Below are positions 56,219-64,000 of a stretch of 64,000 nt of DNA, in pieces. Source of the DNA: G965220825 sp965220825. Its GTDB lineage: Bacteria > Pseudomonadota > Alphaproteobacteria > UBA828. The position numbers were made by a program, and so were the translations under genes. The stretch spans positions 1,674,001-1,738,000 of the forward strand of contig OZ244839.1 of assembly GCA_965220825.1 (NCBI GenBank), given 5' to 3'. Position 1 is the first letter of the stretch, and each line of letters opens with the position of its first letter. The notes under the pieces are model-generated. The model made no database searches. It was given only the letters and a program-made list of their open reading frames with translations, and was not told the DNA's origin.

Positions 56219-56266
56219 TTATCGAGCCTCAAGAGATGAGAGGCGAATGTTGGTGTCAACGAGGCG
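56219..56266 (-). pseudogene. vapC toxin stump
   Basis: Immediately after and overlapping vapB on the minus strand, the frame reads RLVDTNIRLSSLEAR-stop. RLVDTN is the typical beginning of a VapC PIN-domain toxin, including its first catalytic Asp. The reading frame breaks off after about 9 toxin-like residues, at the edge of the SIR2-STAND locus. VapC is therefore dead. Confidence 0.6.
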
Positions 56267-56546
56267 CGTCGCGGTCGTACAGGGCGTCTCGAGGCAGGTT
56301 GTCGGACATGTGCAGGCCGACGCCCCGCGCGTCGACATCCGCCAGTACCTGGTTCAGCATGTCACGCCGACGATCGCACTCGGATAGCGCGGCGTCAGCC
56401 TCGTCCTCGCCGTCATCGTGGTCTCGGCGGGAAAGCTCTGCCAGATAGCCGCGCACCAGCGCGGGCAGCGAGGTGCCGAGCCGCACCGCCCGAGCCCGGG
56501 AACGGCGCCAGGTGTCGTCGTCGACTGACACGGTGATGTTTTTCAT
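56256..56546 (-). CDS. vapB: VapB-like ribbon-helix-helix antitoxin
   Basis: 96 residues. The RHH domain is MKNITVSVDDDTWRRSR/ARAVRLGTSLPALVRGYL. The C-terminal SDNLPRDALYDRDAPR is the toxin-binding motif common in VapB, and its stop overlaps the start of the toxin frame. It would repress vapBC. The toxin next to it is a stump, so this is an orphan antitoxin. A decayed copy is at 46012-46252. Confidence 0.82.
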   Translation of the reverse strand: MKNITVSVDDDTWRRSRARAVRLGTSLPALVRGYLAELSRRDHDDGEDEADAALSECDRRRDMLNQVLADVDARGVGLHMSDNLPRDALYDRDAPR

Positions 56547-56826
56547 GTCGGCGTCCTCTCAGAACTATGCTCGTCACGCACGCGAGGGCCCGGCGCCCGC
56601 AACTCATCGTATATCCTCGGGCTTCTCGCCCGGTTCATGTCATGGCCATGGACGCCGCCGGGTTCGCCACTGTTCAAACTCGGCCCTCCTGTTGGGATCC
56701 ACCCCACCGCGAAGCGCAGTCGTCCGCTTCTTCTCACGCTTTCGCTCTCTCTGCACTGTAGTCCCTGTCGAATCTGAATTCTACAACCCTGCCGCAGCGT
56801 GACGCTCCGCCGCTGGCGCCGCCGGC

Positions 56827-57531
56827 TCACACCCTCTTGAAGGTCCATACCACCTTGCCGACCACGAGCACCTCCTGGGCGAGACAGGTGTAGTCCTCAT
56901 AGTCGGGGTTGGCTGACTTGAGCCGCAGCTGAGGCGCCTCCCCGTCGCCAGGCACCGGCTCGACGCGCTTGACCACCAGCCCGGTGCCGTCCCACAGCAC
57001 GAACATCTCGCCCAGCGCGGGGACGCGGCGGGCGATGTCGACCAGCAGCCGGTCGCCCGCGAAGAGTTCGGGCTCCATCGAGTCGCCGCGCACGCGGAGC
57101 ACCCGGATGGCGCCGGGGCTGGCGTCGCCCTCGTGGCGGATCATCGCTTCGGGCAGGAACCAGCGCGCCTTCTCGGCCACGAACTCGCCGGCGATCGCGC
57201 CGGGTCCGGCGGAGGCCTCGACATCGACCTCGGAGACGGGGCTGAGCGGAACCGGCCCCCGGTCCGTCTCCGGGCGCCGCCGCTTCTTCTTCGCCCCGGT
57301 CCGCCGTTTCCGGCGCGGGCGCTCGGCATGGTGCAGCTCCTCGGGCTTGCAACCGAGCAGGCCCGCGAGCGTTGCGGCGTCCTGGTGCGAGAGCACTCTC
57401 GGGCTCCCGCGCTCCAGGAAGGCGTGCAGGTAGGAGACGTTGCGGCCGATGGCGAGCGACGTCTCGCGCATGTTCATGCCGCGCTCCCACAGGAGATCGC
57501 GGATTTTCTGTCGTACCGGGTCGCGTTCCAT
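56827..57531 (-). CDS. S24/LexA-like prophage/ICE repressor
   Basis: 234 residues. The N-terminal HTH (IRDLLWERGMNMRETSLAIG, NVSYLHAFLERGSP) is followed by a basic linker (PRRKRRTGAKKKRRRPE) and an S24 peptidase domain with the catalytic Ser in RGDSMEPEL (about 150) and Lys in GLVVKRVE (about 188). Such proteins repress element excision and transfer and self-cleave after RecA activation. It is divergent from the HTH gene at 57623. A truncated copy lies at 46534. Confidence 0.92.
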   Translation of the reverse strand: MERDPVRQKIRDLLWERGMNMRETSLAIGRNVSYLHAFLERGSPRVLSHQDAATLAGLLGCKPEELHHAERPRRKRRTGAKKKRRRPETDRGPVPLSPVSEVDVEASAGPGAIAGEFVAEKARWFLPEAMIRHEGDASPGAIRVLRVRGDSMEPELFAGDRLLVDIARRVPALGEMFVLWDGTGLVVKRVEPVPGDGEAPQLRLKSANPDYEDYTCLAQEVLVVGKVVWTFKRV

Positions 57532-57590
57532 CGCTGTGCCTCGCAGGTCTGTCGCCGGTTGGGTGCAGTTGTCATAGTTTATTTACTACT

Positions 57591-57613
57591 GATTACGATT
57601 GCAAGCGGTAATC
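57591..57613. promoter_or_regulatory. Operator-like repeat between repressor and transfer operon
   Basis: GATTAC-N11-GTAATC, a 6-bp perfect inverted repeat, is centred about 70 nt upstream of the repressor start and 21 nt upstream of the HTH gene. It lies in the only A/T-rich patch there (57575-57600), so it may be where the S24 repressor binds. Confidence 0.45.
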
Positions 57614-57622
57614 GTTGCCCAT

Positions 57623-58306
57623 ATGTTCCTGCCCATGACTGCACTGGCCTCTCAGTTCCGCACCGCCGTCGAGGCGTTCCTGGAGCGCACCGGCACCGCG
57701 CCTGCACGGCTCGGACAGGACGCGCTCCGCGACCCGTCCTTCGTGCATCGGCTGTCCAACGGGCGCGAGCCGCGCCTCGAGACCGCCGACCGGGTGCTCG
57801 CCTTCATGGGCGAGGAGCCGGTCGGGCCGGGCTTCCGTTGTGAGCTGGAAGCGTTCATCGCGGTGACGCGTACCAAGGCGTCCCTGCTCGGACACTACGC
57901 GGCGGGGGACCTGTCCTTCGTCACGCGCATTCGCCGGGGCGCCTCGCCCCGGCTGGATACCGCGGACCGGGTGCTGGCCTGGATCGCGGAGCACTGCTCG
58001 GAAGCCGAGCGCGCGGCAATCCGGGAAGCGGTGCGGAACGGCAGCGCGCCGGTTGCGGCGATTTCAACAGCACATTCGGAGACAGCGATGCCGGACAACG
58101 AGATCTACATGAGCACGCGCGAGGTCGCGGCCTTTCTGGGGCTGAGCCCCCGCACGCTGGACCGCTACCGGGTGACCGGCGACGGTCCGCCCTTCCACCG
58201 CTTCGGCAACCGGGTGCGCTATGCGCGCGCCGATGTCGAGGCCTGGGCGTCGGCGCGCCGGGTACGCTCGACCTCGGACGAGAGCTATGGCGGGAGGGCG
58301 GCCTGA
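57623..58306 (+). CDS. Excisionase/MerR-type HTH regulator with duplicated N-terminal module
   Basis: 227 residues. The C-terminal HTH_17 domain (YMSTREVAAFLGLSPRTLDRY, FGNRVRYARADVEAW) is excisionase-like. The N-terminus has two related segments of about 60 residues, each ending PRLETADRVLAFM or PRLDTADRVLAWI, preceded by DPSFVHRL or DLSFVTRI. They look like a tandem duplication of a small helical domain. ATG 57623 or 57635 is possible. It heads the tra operon (1-nt overlap with traA), so it probably activates or times transfer. Confidence 0.78.
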   Translation: MFLPMTALASQFRTAVEAFLERTGTAPARLGQDALRDPSFVHRLSNGREPRLETADRVLAFMGEEPVGPGFRCELEAFIAVTRTKASLLGHYAAGDLSFVTRIRRGASPRLDTADRVLAWIAEHCSEAERAAIREAVRNGSAPVAAISTAHSETAMPDNEIYMSTREVAAFLGLSPRTLDRYRVTGDGPPFHRFGNRVRYARADVEAWASARRVRSTSDESYGGRAA

Positions 58307-58611
58307 TGGGCGCGCGGCTCCGCCAGGCGGTTGTCGTTCCCGCGCTGTCGGCTCTCGCGGTGGCGGCGCTCGGCGTCGGGACCGCCTGGGCGACCTCGGA
58401 CACGACCTTCTCCGGTCCGCTCGACACGGTCTCGGACATGGTGTCGGGCACCGGCGGCCAGCTCGCGGCGGCGCTTGCCGTGGGCGCGGCGCTGGTGGGT
58501 TCGGTGCTGCGCTTCAACGCCCTGCAGCTTCTGGGCGCCGTCGGCGTCGGGGTGGCGGCGGGCGCCGGGGTCGGCATCGTCACGGGCCTGGTCGGCACGG
58601 CGATCGTCTGA
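58306..58611 (+). CDS. traA: TraA/VirB2-like conjugative pilin
   Basis: 101 residues. The signal peptide is cleaved probably after GTAWA (about 29), leaving a mature protein with two hydrophobic helices (LAAALAVGAALVGSVL and LLGAVGVGVAAGAGVGIV), the pilin layout. It starts at the previous stop (TGATG). It is the likely pilus subunit of the F-type apparatus; identity rests on size, topology and position before traL. Confidence 0.78.
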   Translation: MGARLRQAVVVPALSALAVAALGVGTAWATSDTTFSGPLDTVSDMVSGTGGQLAAALAVGAALVGSVLRFNALQLLGAVGVGVAAGAGVGIVTGLVGTAIV

Positions 58612-58621
58612 GGCGCGCGCC

Positions 58622-58915
58622 ATGAACGATCTCGCGCGCCATGTCATTCCGCGCCGGCTCGACGATCCCGAGCGCTGGCTGTTCTGGACCCTCGACGAAG
58701 CGGCGGTGCTGCTGGGTCCGGTGGTTCTGGGCCTGGCGGCCAACGCCTTCATCGCCGGGCTTCTCGCGGGCTTCGCCGCCTGGTGGCTGCTGCGCCGGGC
58801 GAAGCGGGGCGGCGGCTCCAACATCGCGCTCTACGCCCTCTACTGGTTCCTGCCGTCTTTCGTGCTGCGGCTCAGGGCGACGCCGCCCAGCCATCTCAGG
58901 AGGTTCGTGGCATGA
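58622..58915 (+). CDS. traL: Type IV conjugative transfer protein TraL
   Basis: 97 residues. It begins IPRRLDDPERWLFWTLDEA, the conserved TraL start, then has one long hydrophobic hairpin (about 28-58) and the tail LYWFLPSF. It is an inner-membrane protein needed for pilus assembly. ATG 58622 is 11 nt after traA. It overlaps traE by 4 nt. Confidence 0.88.
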   Translation: MNDLARHVIPRRLDDPERWLFWTLDEAAVLLGPVVLGLAANAFIAGLLAGFAAWWLLRRAKRGGGSNIALYALYWFLPSFVLRLRATPPSHLRRFVA

Positions 58916-59469
58916 GGCGCGAGGAGATGGAGACGGAGCGCCGCCGGACGCGGGACGGACGGCTGGCGCTGGCCGGGCTTCTCGGCCTGTCGCTCGCCGC
59001 CAACCTCGCCCTCTCGGTCGGGCTCGCCGGACGCGAAGGCTCGACGGTGCTGGTGCCGGCGGTCTCGGGGCCGGTCTGGGAGGTCGGCGACAGCTGGACG
59101 GGGCGGCGATATCTGGAAGACACAGCGCGCACCGTGGCGGTAACGCTGCTGACCGTCACGCCCGAGAACGCCGGTCATCTGCGCGAGGCGGCGGCCCGGC
59201 TGGCCGATCCCTCGGCGCGGGGCGCGATCGCCGCCTGGGTCACGGCCGAGGCCGAACGCATGGCCCGGCGCGATCTCGCCACCGCCTTCTATCCCGAACG
59301 CATCGCGGTCGATCCGGCAACGCTGGCGGCGGAGGTGACGGGCGAGCTCGCGACCTGGATCGGGCGCGAGGAGGCCTCGCGCGAGCGCAAGACCTACCGG
59401 CTCACCTTCCGCATCGAGGGCGGGCGCATCGGGCTTCTGAGATTCGAGGAACGGGAGGATTCGAAGTGA
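58912..59469 (+). CDS. traE: Type IV conjugative transfer protein TraE
   Basis: 185 residues. It has an N-terminal TM helix (about 20-42) and a periplasmic VirB8-like domain, with AFYPERIAVDPATLAAEVTG and TYRLTFRIEGGRIGLLRFEE typical of TraE. It is an assembly factor of the secretion channel. ATGA overlap with traL at the front and GTGA overlap with traK at the end. Confidence 0.88.
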   Translation: MRREEMETERRRTRDGRLALAGLLGLSLAANLALSVGLAGREGSTVLVPAVSGPVWEVGDSWTGRRYLEDTARTVAVTLLTVTPENAGHLREAAARLADPSARGAIAAWVTAEAERMARRDLATAFYPERIAVDPATLAAEVTGELATWIGREEASRERKTYRLTFRIEGGRIGLLRFEEREDSK

Positions 59470-60242
59470 CATTGCACATGCAACCGACGGGCCGGTCCCT
59501 TTCCGGGCGGCCTGTCCAGGGCAGGGCCGGTGGGCTCGCGGCGCTGGCGACGGCGCTGCTGGTCTCGGCGCTCTTTACTCATGCGCCTCCGGCTGCGGCG
59601 ATGCAGATTCTGGAGGCGGCGGACCATGCCGAACTCCGGGCCAGCGTCTCGGCGACGGCGGTGAGCCGGATCGCGCTTTCGGACGACCGTATCGCGCGGG
59701 TGGTGCGCAGCCCCGACGGGTTCGAGGTCGAGCATGACGCGAAGCGCGGCGACCTCTATCTCCGGCCCCGTACCGGTGTGGCTGCTGCGGACGAAACCAT
59801 CCTCTTCCTCGGCACCGAGAAAGGCTTCACCTATCGGCTGACCCTGGCGGTCTCGAAGCGGGACTCGGCGCAGATCCTGATCCGCAATGCGGATGCGGCA
59901 ACGACGCGCGAGGATCATGCCCGCGACGGCGATCCGCGCATTGCCGGCCTGGTCAAGGTCGTCCGCGCGGTGGCGCGGCGCGAGCCGCTGCCGGGCTATG
60001 CGATCGCGGCCGGCGCGCCGGCGAACCCCGGAGCATACGATCGCATCGTGGAGACCTGGCAGGGGCCGGCCTTCACCGCGCTGGTGATCGAAACGCCTGA
60101 CGACGGCGCCGAGGACGCGGCATCGCTCGCGGCGCGCTTCGCGCCCGGCGTGGCGGCGGCCTGGCTGTCCGGTCCCGGCACGGGACCGAATGGCGGGCGT
60201 CTCGCGGTGATCGTGCGCGAGCGCGCGGGAGACGTTCGATGA
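59466..60242 (+). CDS. traK: Type-F conjugative transfer protein TraK
   Basis: 258 residues. GTG start overlapping the traE stop, with GGGAGGA 6 nt upstream. A signal-like segment (about 25-45) precedes a VirB9-like secretin-associated domain (ETILFLGTEKGFTYRLTLAV, GDLYLRPRTG). It forms part of the outer-membrane core with TraV and TraB. It overlaps traB by 4 nt. Confidence 0.85.
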   Translation: MTLHMQPTGRSLSGRPVQGRAGGLAALATALLVSALFTHAPPAAAMQILEAADHAELRASVSATAVSRIALSDDRIARVVRSPDGFEVEHDAKRGDLYLRPRTGVAAADETILFLGTEKGFTYRLTLAVSKRDSAQILIRNADAATTREDHARDGDPRIAGLVKVVRAVARREPLPGYAIAAGAPANPGAYDRIVETWQGPAFTALVIETPDDGAEDAASLAARFAPGVAAAWLSGPGTGPNGGRLAVIVRERAGDVR

Positions 60243-61459
60243 GCGCCGCAGCGGTGCGGGACAGCGAGACCCGCCGCGTGCGCCAGCGCCAGCTGCTGCT
60301 GTTCTCGGGCCTGGCGGCCGGCCTTCTGATCCTGTTCGCCCTCTGGCTGACAGCCTCTTCGGACAAGGCGCCGGCGCCCAGTCCCCGCGTCGACGCCGAA
60401 CTCGCCGATCCGGGTACGGCCGAGGAGAGCTGGACCCGGCGCTCGGAGGCCCGCATCGGCGTGGTCGAGCGGCGGGTCCGGGAGATGGAAGCCGAGAGCC
60501 GGCGGCTCGTCCAGGAGAACGACCAGTTGAGGGCCCAGCTGCAAAAGAATGCCGACGATGCGCGCCATGTCATCGACCGCCAGGCGGCGATGATCGAGGA
60601 TTTTGAGCGCAAGAGCCGGGCCGCGCCGGCGGCGACGGCGCCCGACCTCTTCGTGCCGAGTGGCGCGACACGTTCCAGTAGCCGCTCCGAACCCGCAGCA
60701 GGCGACATGCTCGGCACGACGCCGCTGATCCGCAACTTCGAGTTGGAGAAGGCGCCCGCCGAGCAAACACGGGACGATGCGGCCAGGCCCCTCTCCTACT
60801 GGCTGCCGGCCGGCAGCCATGCCGAGGCGGTGGTGCTGGCGGGCGTCGATGCCTCGGCCGGCGTCGCCTCCCAGGGCGATCCGCGCCCGGTGCTGCTGCG
60901 CATCACGGGGCCGGCCTGGACGGCGGCCACGGACGGGAAGGCGGAGAGCGTCGATCTCGCCGGCTGCACGATCGTGGCCTCGGCCCATGGCGATCTCTCC
61001 TCGGAGAAGGTCTATGCCCGGCTCCGCACGCTGACCTGCGCCGGCGAGACGCCCGGCACCGTTATCGAGACGGAAGTCGCGGGCTTCGTCGCCGGCGCCG
61101 GCAAGGCGGGGGTGCGCGGACCGGTGGTGAGCCGCGAGGGCGCGCTGGTCGAGAAGGCCTTCCTGGCCGGACTCGTCTCCGGGGCAGGCCAGAGCGTCTC
61201 GACCGCCTTCCAGCCCCAGGCAGTCGCCTCCGGCGGCGCGGCAGCCGTCGCCAATACCGGGCTTGCCGATATCGGCCGCGCCGGTCTCGGCGCCGGCGCA
61301 GGCACGGCGGGGCGCAAGGTCGCCGACTATCTGATCCGGCGCGCCGAACAGTATCAGCCGGTGATCCAGCTGCAGGCCGGCACGCCGGTCACGGTGGTGT
61401 TCATCGAAGGCGCCCGCCTCGACGGGCAGACAGACGATCCGAAGGAGACGAGACCATGA
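60239..61459 (+). CDS. traB: Type-F conjugative transfer protein TraB (VirB10-like)
   Basis: 406 residues. It has a TM helix (about 20-40), then a coiled coil (RIGVVERRVREMEAESRRL, about 78-125) and a C-terminal TrbI/VirB10 barrel domain (CTIVASAHGDLSSEKVYARL, GAGTAGRKVADYLIRRAEQY, AGTPVTVVFIEGARL). It links inner and outer membranes. It overlaps traK and traV by 4 nt on each side. Confidence 0.92.
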   Translation: MSAAAVRDSETRRVRQRQLLLFSGLAAGLLILFALWLTASSDKAPAPSPRVDAELADPGTAEESWTRRSEARIGVVERRVREMEAESRRLVQENDQLRAQLQKNADDARHVIDRQAAMIEDFERKSRAAPAATAPDLFVPSGATRSSSRSEPAAGDMLGTTPLIRNFELEKAPAEQTRDDAARPLSYWLPAGSHAEAVVLAGVDASAGVASQGDPRPVLLRITGPAWTAATDGKAESVDLAGCTIVASAHGDLSSEKVYARLRTLTCAGETPGTVIETEVAGFVAGAGKAGVRGPVVSREGALVEKAFLAGLVSGAGQSVSTAFQPQAVASGGAAAVANTGLADIGRAGLGAGAGTAGRKVADYLIRRAEQYQPVIQLQAGTPVTVVFIEGARLDGQTDDPKETRP

Positions 61460-62028
61460 CCGGACGGTTTGCCGCGCCTGCGGCGATCGCGCTCGCGACG
61501 CTGCTTGCAGGCTGCGCCGGGAGCCATGTGGGCGATGCCTGGCAGTGCCCGCTGGCCCAGGGGAAGGTGTGCGCCAGTGTCGAGGCCGCCGATCCGGCGG
61601 TGCCGGAGACGCCGGCGGCAGACACGCTTGCGCGCACGAGGCCGCTCTACGACGCGGTGCCCCCGTCAGAGACGCCGTCCGCCCCGGACTGCGGGCGCGG
61701 CTGCAATCCGTTCGCCTGGCTCGCCGAACTGTGCGTAGCGGAGGACAACCCCGGGAACAGGGATGAGAACGGCGCAGCGCGTGAACAGGCCGCCCCGACC
61801 CTGTCGGCGGAGCCGGCAGCCGGCGCGCGACCGTGCGATGTCGTGCACGAGGCGGAGACGCCCGCCTCGGACGATGCGCCGGTCGTCGAGACCGGGACCG
61901 ACGATCTGCGCCTGCCGGAGACGGTGGGTCGGGTCTGGATCGGTCCCTTCGTGGATGAGAACGGCGTCTATCGCGAGGCGGCTTACGTCCGGGTCGTGCT
62001 GGCGCCGGCTGCCTGGAGGCTCGACTGA
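61456..62028 (+). CDS. traV: Outer-membrane lipoprotein TraV
   Basis: 190 residues. Lipobox LLAGC with lipidated Cys20, followed by several cysteines (QCPLAQGKVCAS, DCGRGCNPF) typical of TraV. The C-terminus WIGPFVDENGVYREAAYVRV is the conserved TraV end. It anchors the core complex. Its stop overlaps the traC start by 1 nt. Confidence 0.88.
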   Translation: MTGRFAAPAAIALATLLAGCAGSHVGDAWQCPLAQGKVCASVEAADPAVPETPAADTLARTRPLYDAVPPSETPSAPDCGRGCNPFAWLAELCVAEDNPGNRDENGAAREQAAPTLSAEPAAGARPCDVVHEAETPASDDAPVVETGTDDLRLPETVGRVWIGPFVDENGVYREAAYVRVVLAPAAWRLD

Positions 62029-64000
62029 TGCTGGCCCGTCTCATGGACCTGTTCGAGGGGCCGGCGGCGCTGGAGCCCCGCACGCTCCCCGAGATGCCGG
62101 CCTCGCTGACGGCGCTCCTGCCCTGGCGCGCCTTCGACGAGCGCTCGGAACTCTATCTCAATGCCGCCAGCACCGGCTTCGTGCTCGAACTGCCGCCCTT
62201 CGCCGGCATCGACGCCGAGACGCTGGGCGCACTCGCCGGCACGCTCGCAGACGCCGCGCCGGAACGTTGCACGCTGCAGGTGATCCACTGGGCGAGCCCG
62301 CGCTTCGGCGCGGCGCTCGACGCCTGGGCCGTGCCGCGCTTGCAACAGGGCGGCGTGCAGGCCGGCATGGCGGTCCGCCGGGCGCGGCTGCTCGAACCGG
62401 CCGGCTGGCGGCCGCTCCATCCGGGCGGGCCGCCCTTCACCCTCTCCGACTACCGGGTGTTCGTCGCCGCCTCGCTCGCCGGTCCGCCCGGTCCGGTAAC
62501 GGAGACCGCGCTCGGCTCCTTTCGGCGGGCGCTCGAAGGCACACTCGCCTCGACCGGCGCCGGCACCCGCCGGCTCGCCCCCGATGCGCTGCTCTCGCTC
62601 GCCGCCGAACTCACTTCGCCCGATCTTGCGGGCATCCACGACGGCGGCTGCAACCGGCCGGTGCGGCGCTGGTCGCCGCGCGATCCGCTGCATCTGCAAT
62701 GCGCCGCGCCGGGTCGCGCGCTCTCGGTCGCGCCCACCGGCCTGCTCTTCCATCATCCCGACGGCGCCGACATCGCCGTCCGGGTGCTGGCGGCCGTCAC
62801 CTTCCCCGAGGTCTGGCCGGGCTGGCGCGGCAACGCGCTGATCGGCGACTTCCACCGCGACTTCCTGCAGCCCGGCTGCCCGGTGCTCACCTGCCTCACC
62901 GTCTCCACCGGCGAGGCCGCCGACGGCGAGCGCGCGATCCTGAAGTCGGCCCGCGCCACCCAGCAGGCCGGCACCGGCATCGCCCGCTACCTGCCGGGCC
63001 TCACCGAGCGGGCGCGCGACTGGCAGACCGTCACCGAGCGCCTCAAGGACGGCGAGCGGCTGGTCAAGGCCTGCTGCTTCGCCGCCGTCTATGCGCCGCC
63101 GGACGCCATCGACGAGGCCGAGCAGGCGGTGCGCGCCATCTATCACGGCCAGGGCTGGCGGGTGACGGCCGAACGCTATGTCCATCTCCCCTCCTGGCTC
63201 GCCTGTCTGCCCATGGTCCCGGCGGGCGGCATCGACGCCGATCTCGCCCGCATGGGGCGCATGAAGACGCTGCTGACCTCGGCCGCCGTCAGTCTGGCGC
63301 CGCTCCATGGCGAGTGGCGCGGCCAGGGCGGGCGCCTCGACGCCCCGCCGGCGCTGCTGCTGGTCGGGCGGCGCGGCCAGCCCGCTGGCTGGTCGCCGTT
63401 CGCCAACGAGGCCGGCAATTACAATGTGGCGGTCACCGGCAAGTCCGGCTCGGGCAAGTCGGTGCTGATGCAGGAGCTGGTGGTCGGCATCGTCGGCGCC
63501 GGCGGCGAGGCCGTGGTGATCGACGACGGCCGCTCCTTCCAGCACACGGCGGAAGCGCTCGACGGCGCCTTCATCGCCTTCGGGCGCGACCCCGCCTGTC
63601 TCAACCCCTTCGCCATGCTCGATGCGGAGACGGCCGAGCGCGACAGCGACTATCGCGAGGAGTGCTTCGCCATGCTGGCGAGCGTCGTCTCGCGCATGTG
63701 CCGCAGGCGCGGCGCCATCGACGATATCGAGGCGGCGCTGATCGACGAGGCCATCGCCGGGGCCTGGGAAGAGGCCGGCAATGCGGCCGATCTCGCCACC
63801 GTGCGCGCCCGGCTCGAAGCGCGCGGCGACCGGCGGGCGAGCGACATGGCCGTCGCTCTCGGCCCCTGGTGTCCGGGCGGCGCCCTCGGGCGGCTCTTCG
63901 CCGGGTCCGAGACGCCCCGGCTCGACCGGGCGCTAACCGTGTTCGAGCTGGGCGAGTTGAAGGGGCGCGGCGACCTCCAGGCGGTGGTGCTGATGCTGGT
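62028..64000 (+). CDS. traC: Type IV secretion ATPase TraC (VirB4-like), 3' partial
   Basis: 657 residues in view with no stop; the gene leaves the window. The N-terminal TraC_F_IV domain (SLTALLPWRAFDERSELYLN) is followed by Walker A TGKSGSGKSVLM (about residue 475) and DDGRSFQHTAEAL. It powers pilus assembly. Order traA-L-E-K-B-V-C is that of F-like plasmids; traW, traU, traN and others should follow to the right. Confidence 0.93.
   Translation, partial: MLARLMDLFEGPAALEPRTLPEMPASLTALLPWRAFDERSELYLNAASTGFVLELPPFAGIDAETLGALAGTLADAAPERCTLQVIHWASPRFGAALDAWAVPRLQQGGVQAGMAVRRARLLEPAGWRPLHPGGPPFTLSDYRVFVAASLAGPPGPVTETALGSFRRALEGTLASTGAGTRRLAPDALLSLAAELTSPDLAGIHDGGCNRPVRRWSPRDPLHLQCAAPGRALSVAPTGLLFHHPDGADIAVRVLAAVTFPEVWPGWRGNALIGDFHRDFLQPGCPVLTCLTVSTGEAADGERAILKSARATQQAGTGIARYLPGLTERARDWQTVTERLKDGERLVKACCFAAVYAPPDAIDEAEQAVRAIYHGQGWRVTAERYVHLPSWLACLPMVPAGGIDADLARMGRMKTLLTSAAVSLAPLHGEWRGQGGRLDAPPALLLVGRRGQPAGWSPFANEAGNYNVAVTGKSGSGKSVLMQELVVGIVGAGGEAVVIDDGRSFQHTAEALDGAFIAFGRDPACLNPFAMLDAETAERDSDYREECFAMLASVVSRMCRRRGAIDDIEAALIDEAIAGAWEEAGNAADLATVRARLEARGDRRASDMAVALGPWCPGGALGRLFAGSETPRLDRALTVFELGELKGRGDLQAVVLML

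Overview
The window is GC-rich, codon-dense DNA from an alphaproteobacterium, probably a Rhodospirillales-type genome. This is inferred from the gene order mutY / DUF721 / dsbA-like / smc, an OmpR two-component system beside a Do-type protease, and the large amount of hydantoin and pyrimidine-ring metabolism. No rRNA is present. There is one complete tRNA, tRNA-Lys(CTT).

Region 1 (1-20.7 kb and 30.7-37.9 kb) is metabolic. It holds an SsuABC/ThiXYZ-like ABC transporter, two dihydropyrimidinase/D-hydantoinase paralogues, a cytosine-deaminase-like amidohydrolase, a HyuA/HyuB pair, a second HyuB without HyuA, an isopenicillin-N-synthase-like oxygenase, a cupin, and a sugar-type ABC transporter whose two permeases are fused in one chain. 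It ends with an N-carbamoyl-D-amino acid hydrolase. Ring opening by hydantoinase, carbamoyl removal by the carbamoylase and ATP-dependent HyuAB chemistry would form one catabolic network. A five-gene segment lies between an OmpR response regulator (3.9 kb) and its likely sensor kinase plus HtrA protease (11.3-14.4 kb).

Region 2 (20.8-30.7 kb) is housekeeping: MutY, DUF721/DciA-like, a DsbA-like protein, SMC, a REPIN-like double palindrome, tRNA-Lys, a PlsB-like acyltransferase and PriA.

Region 3 (36.6-53 kb) is a decayed accessory region. It has two near-identical IS630-family elements, an older IS630 remnant that supplies the stop codon of an ABC ATPase gene, an IS66 remnant, two integrase C-terminal fragments besides one intact integrase, a decayed and an intact copy of abiEi, and a DUF4143 ATPase remnant. 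Several of these dead genes keep both ends and have lost the middle. Embedded are a DUF3800 protein and a 1460-residue GHKL (sacsin-like) ATPase/SF2 helicase, a candidate antiphage pair.

Region 4 (48.2 kb to the end) looks like an integrative conjugative element. A 47-nt 3' fragment of tRNA-fMet marks the attachment site. It is followed by a tyrosine integrase, the AbiE type IV toxin-antitoxin, a SIR2-STAND-TPR-cold-shock-domain protein, a VapB/S24-repressor control module, and an F-type conjugation operon traA-L-E-K-B-V-C (traC runs off the end). A decayed second copy of the VapB/S24 module at 46.0-46.8 kb sits beside the GHKL-helicase just as the intact one sits beside the SIR2-STAND gene. 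In both cases the large defence gene abuts a broken vapBC. I read this as an exchangeable defence-cargo site, the most interesting feature of the window.
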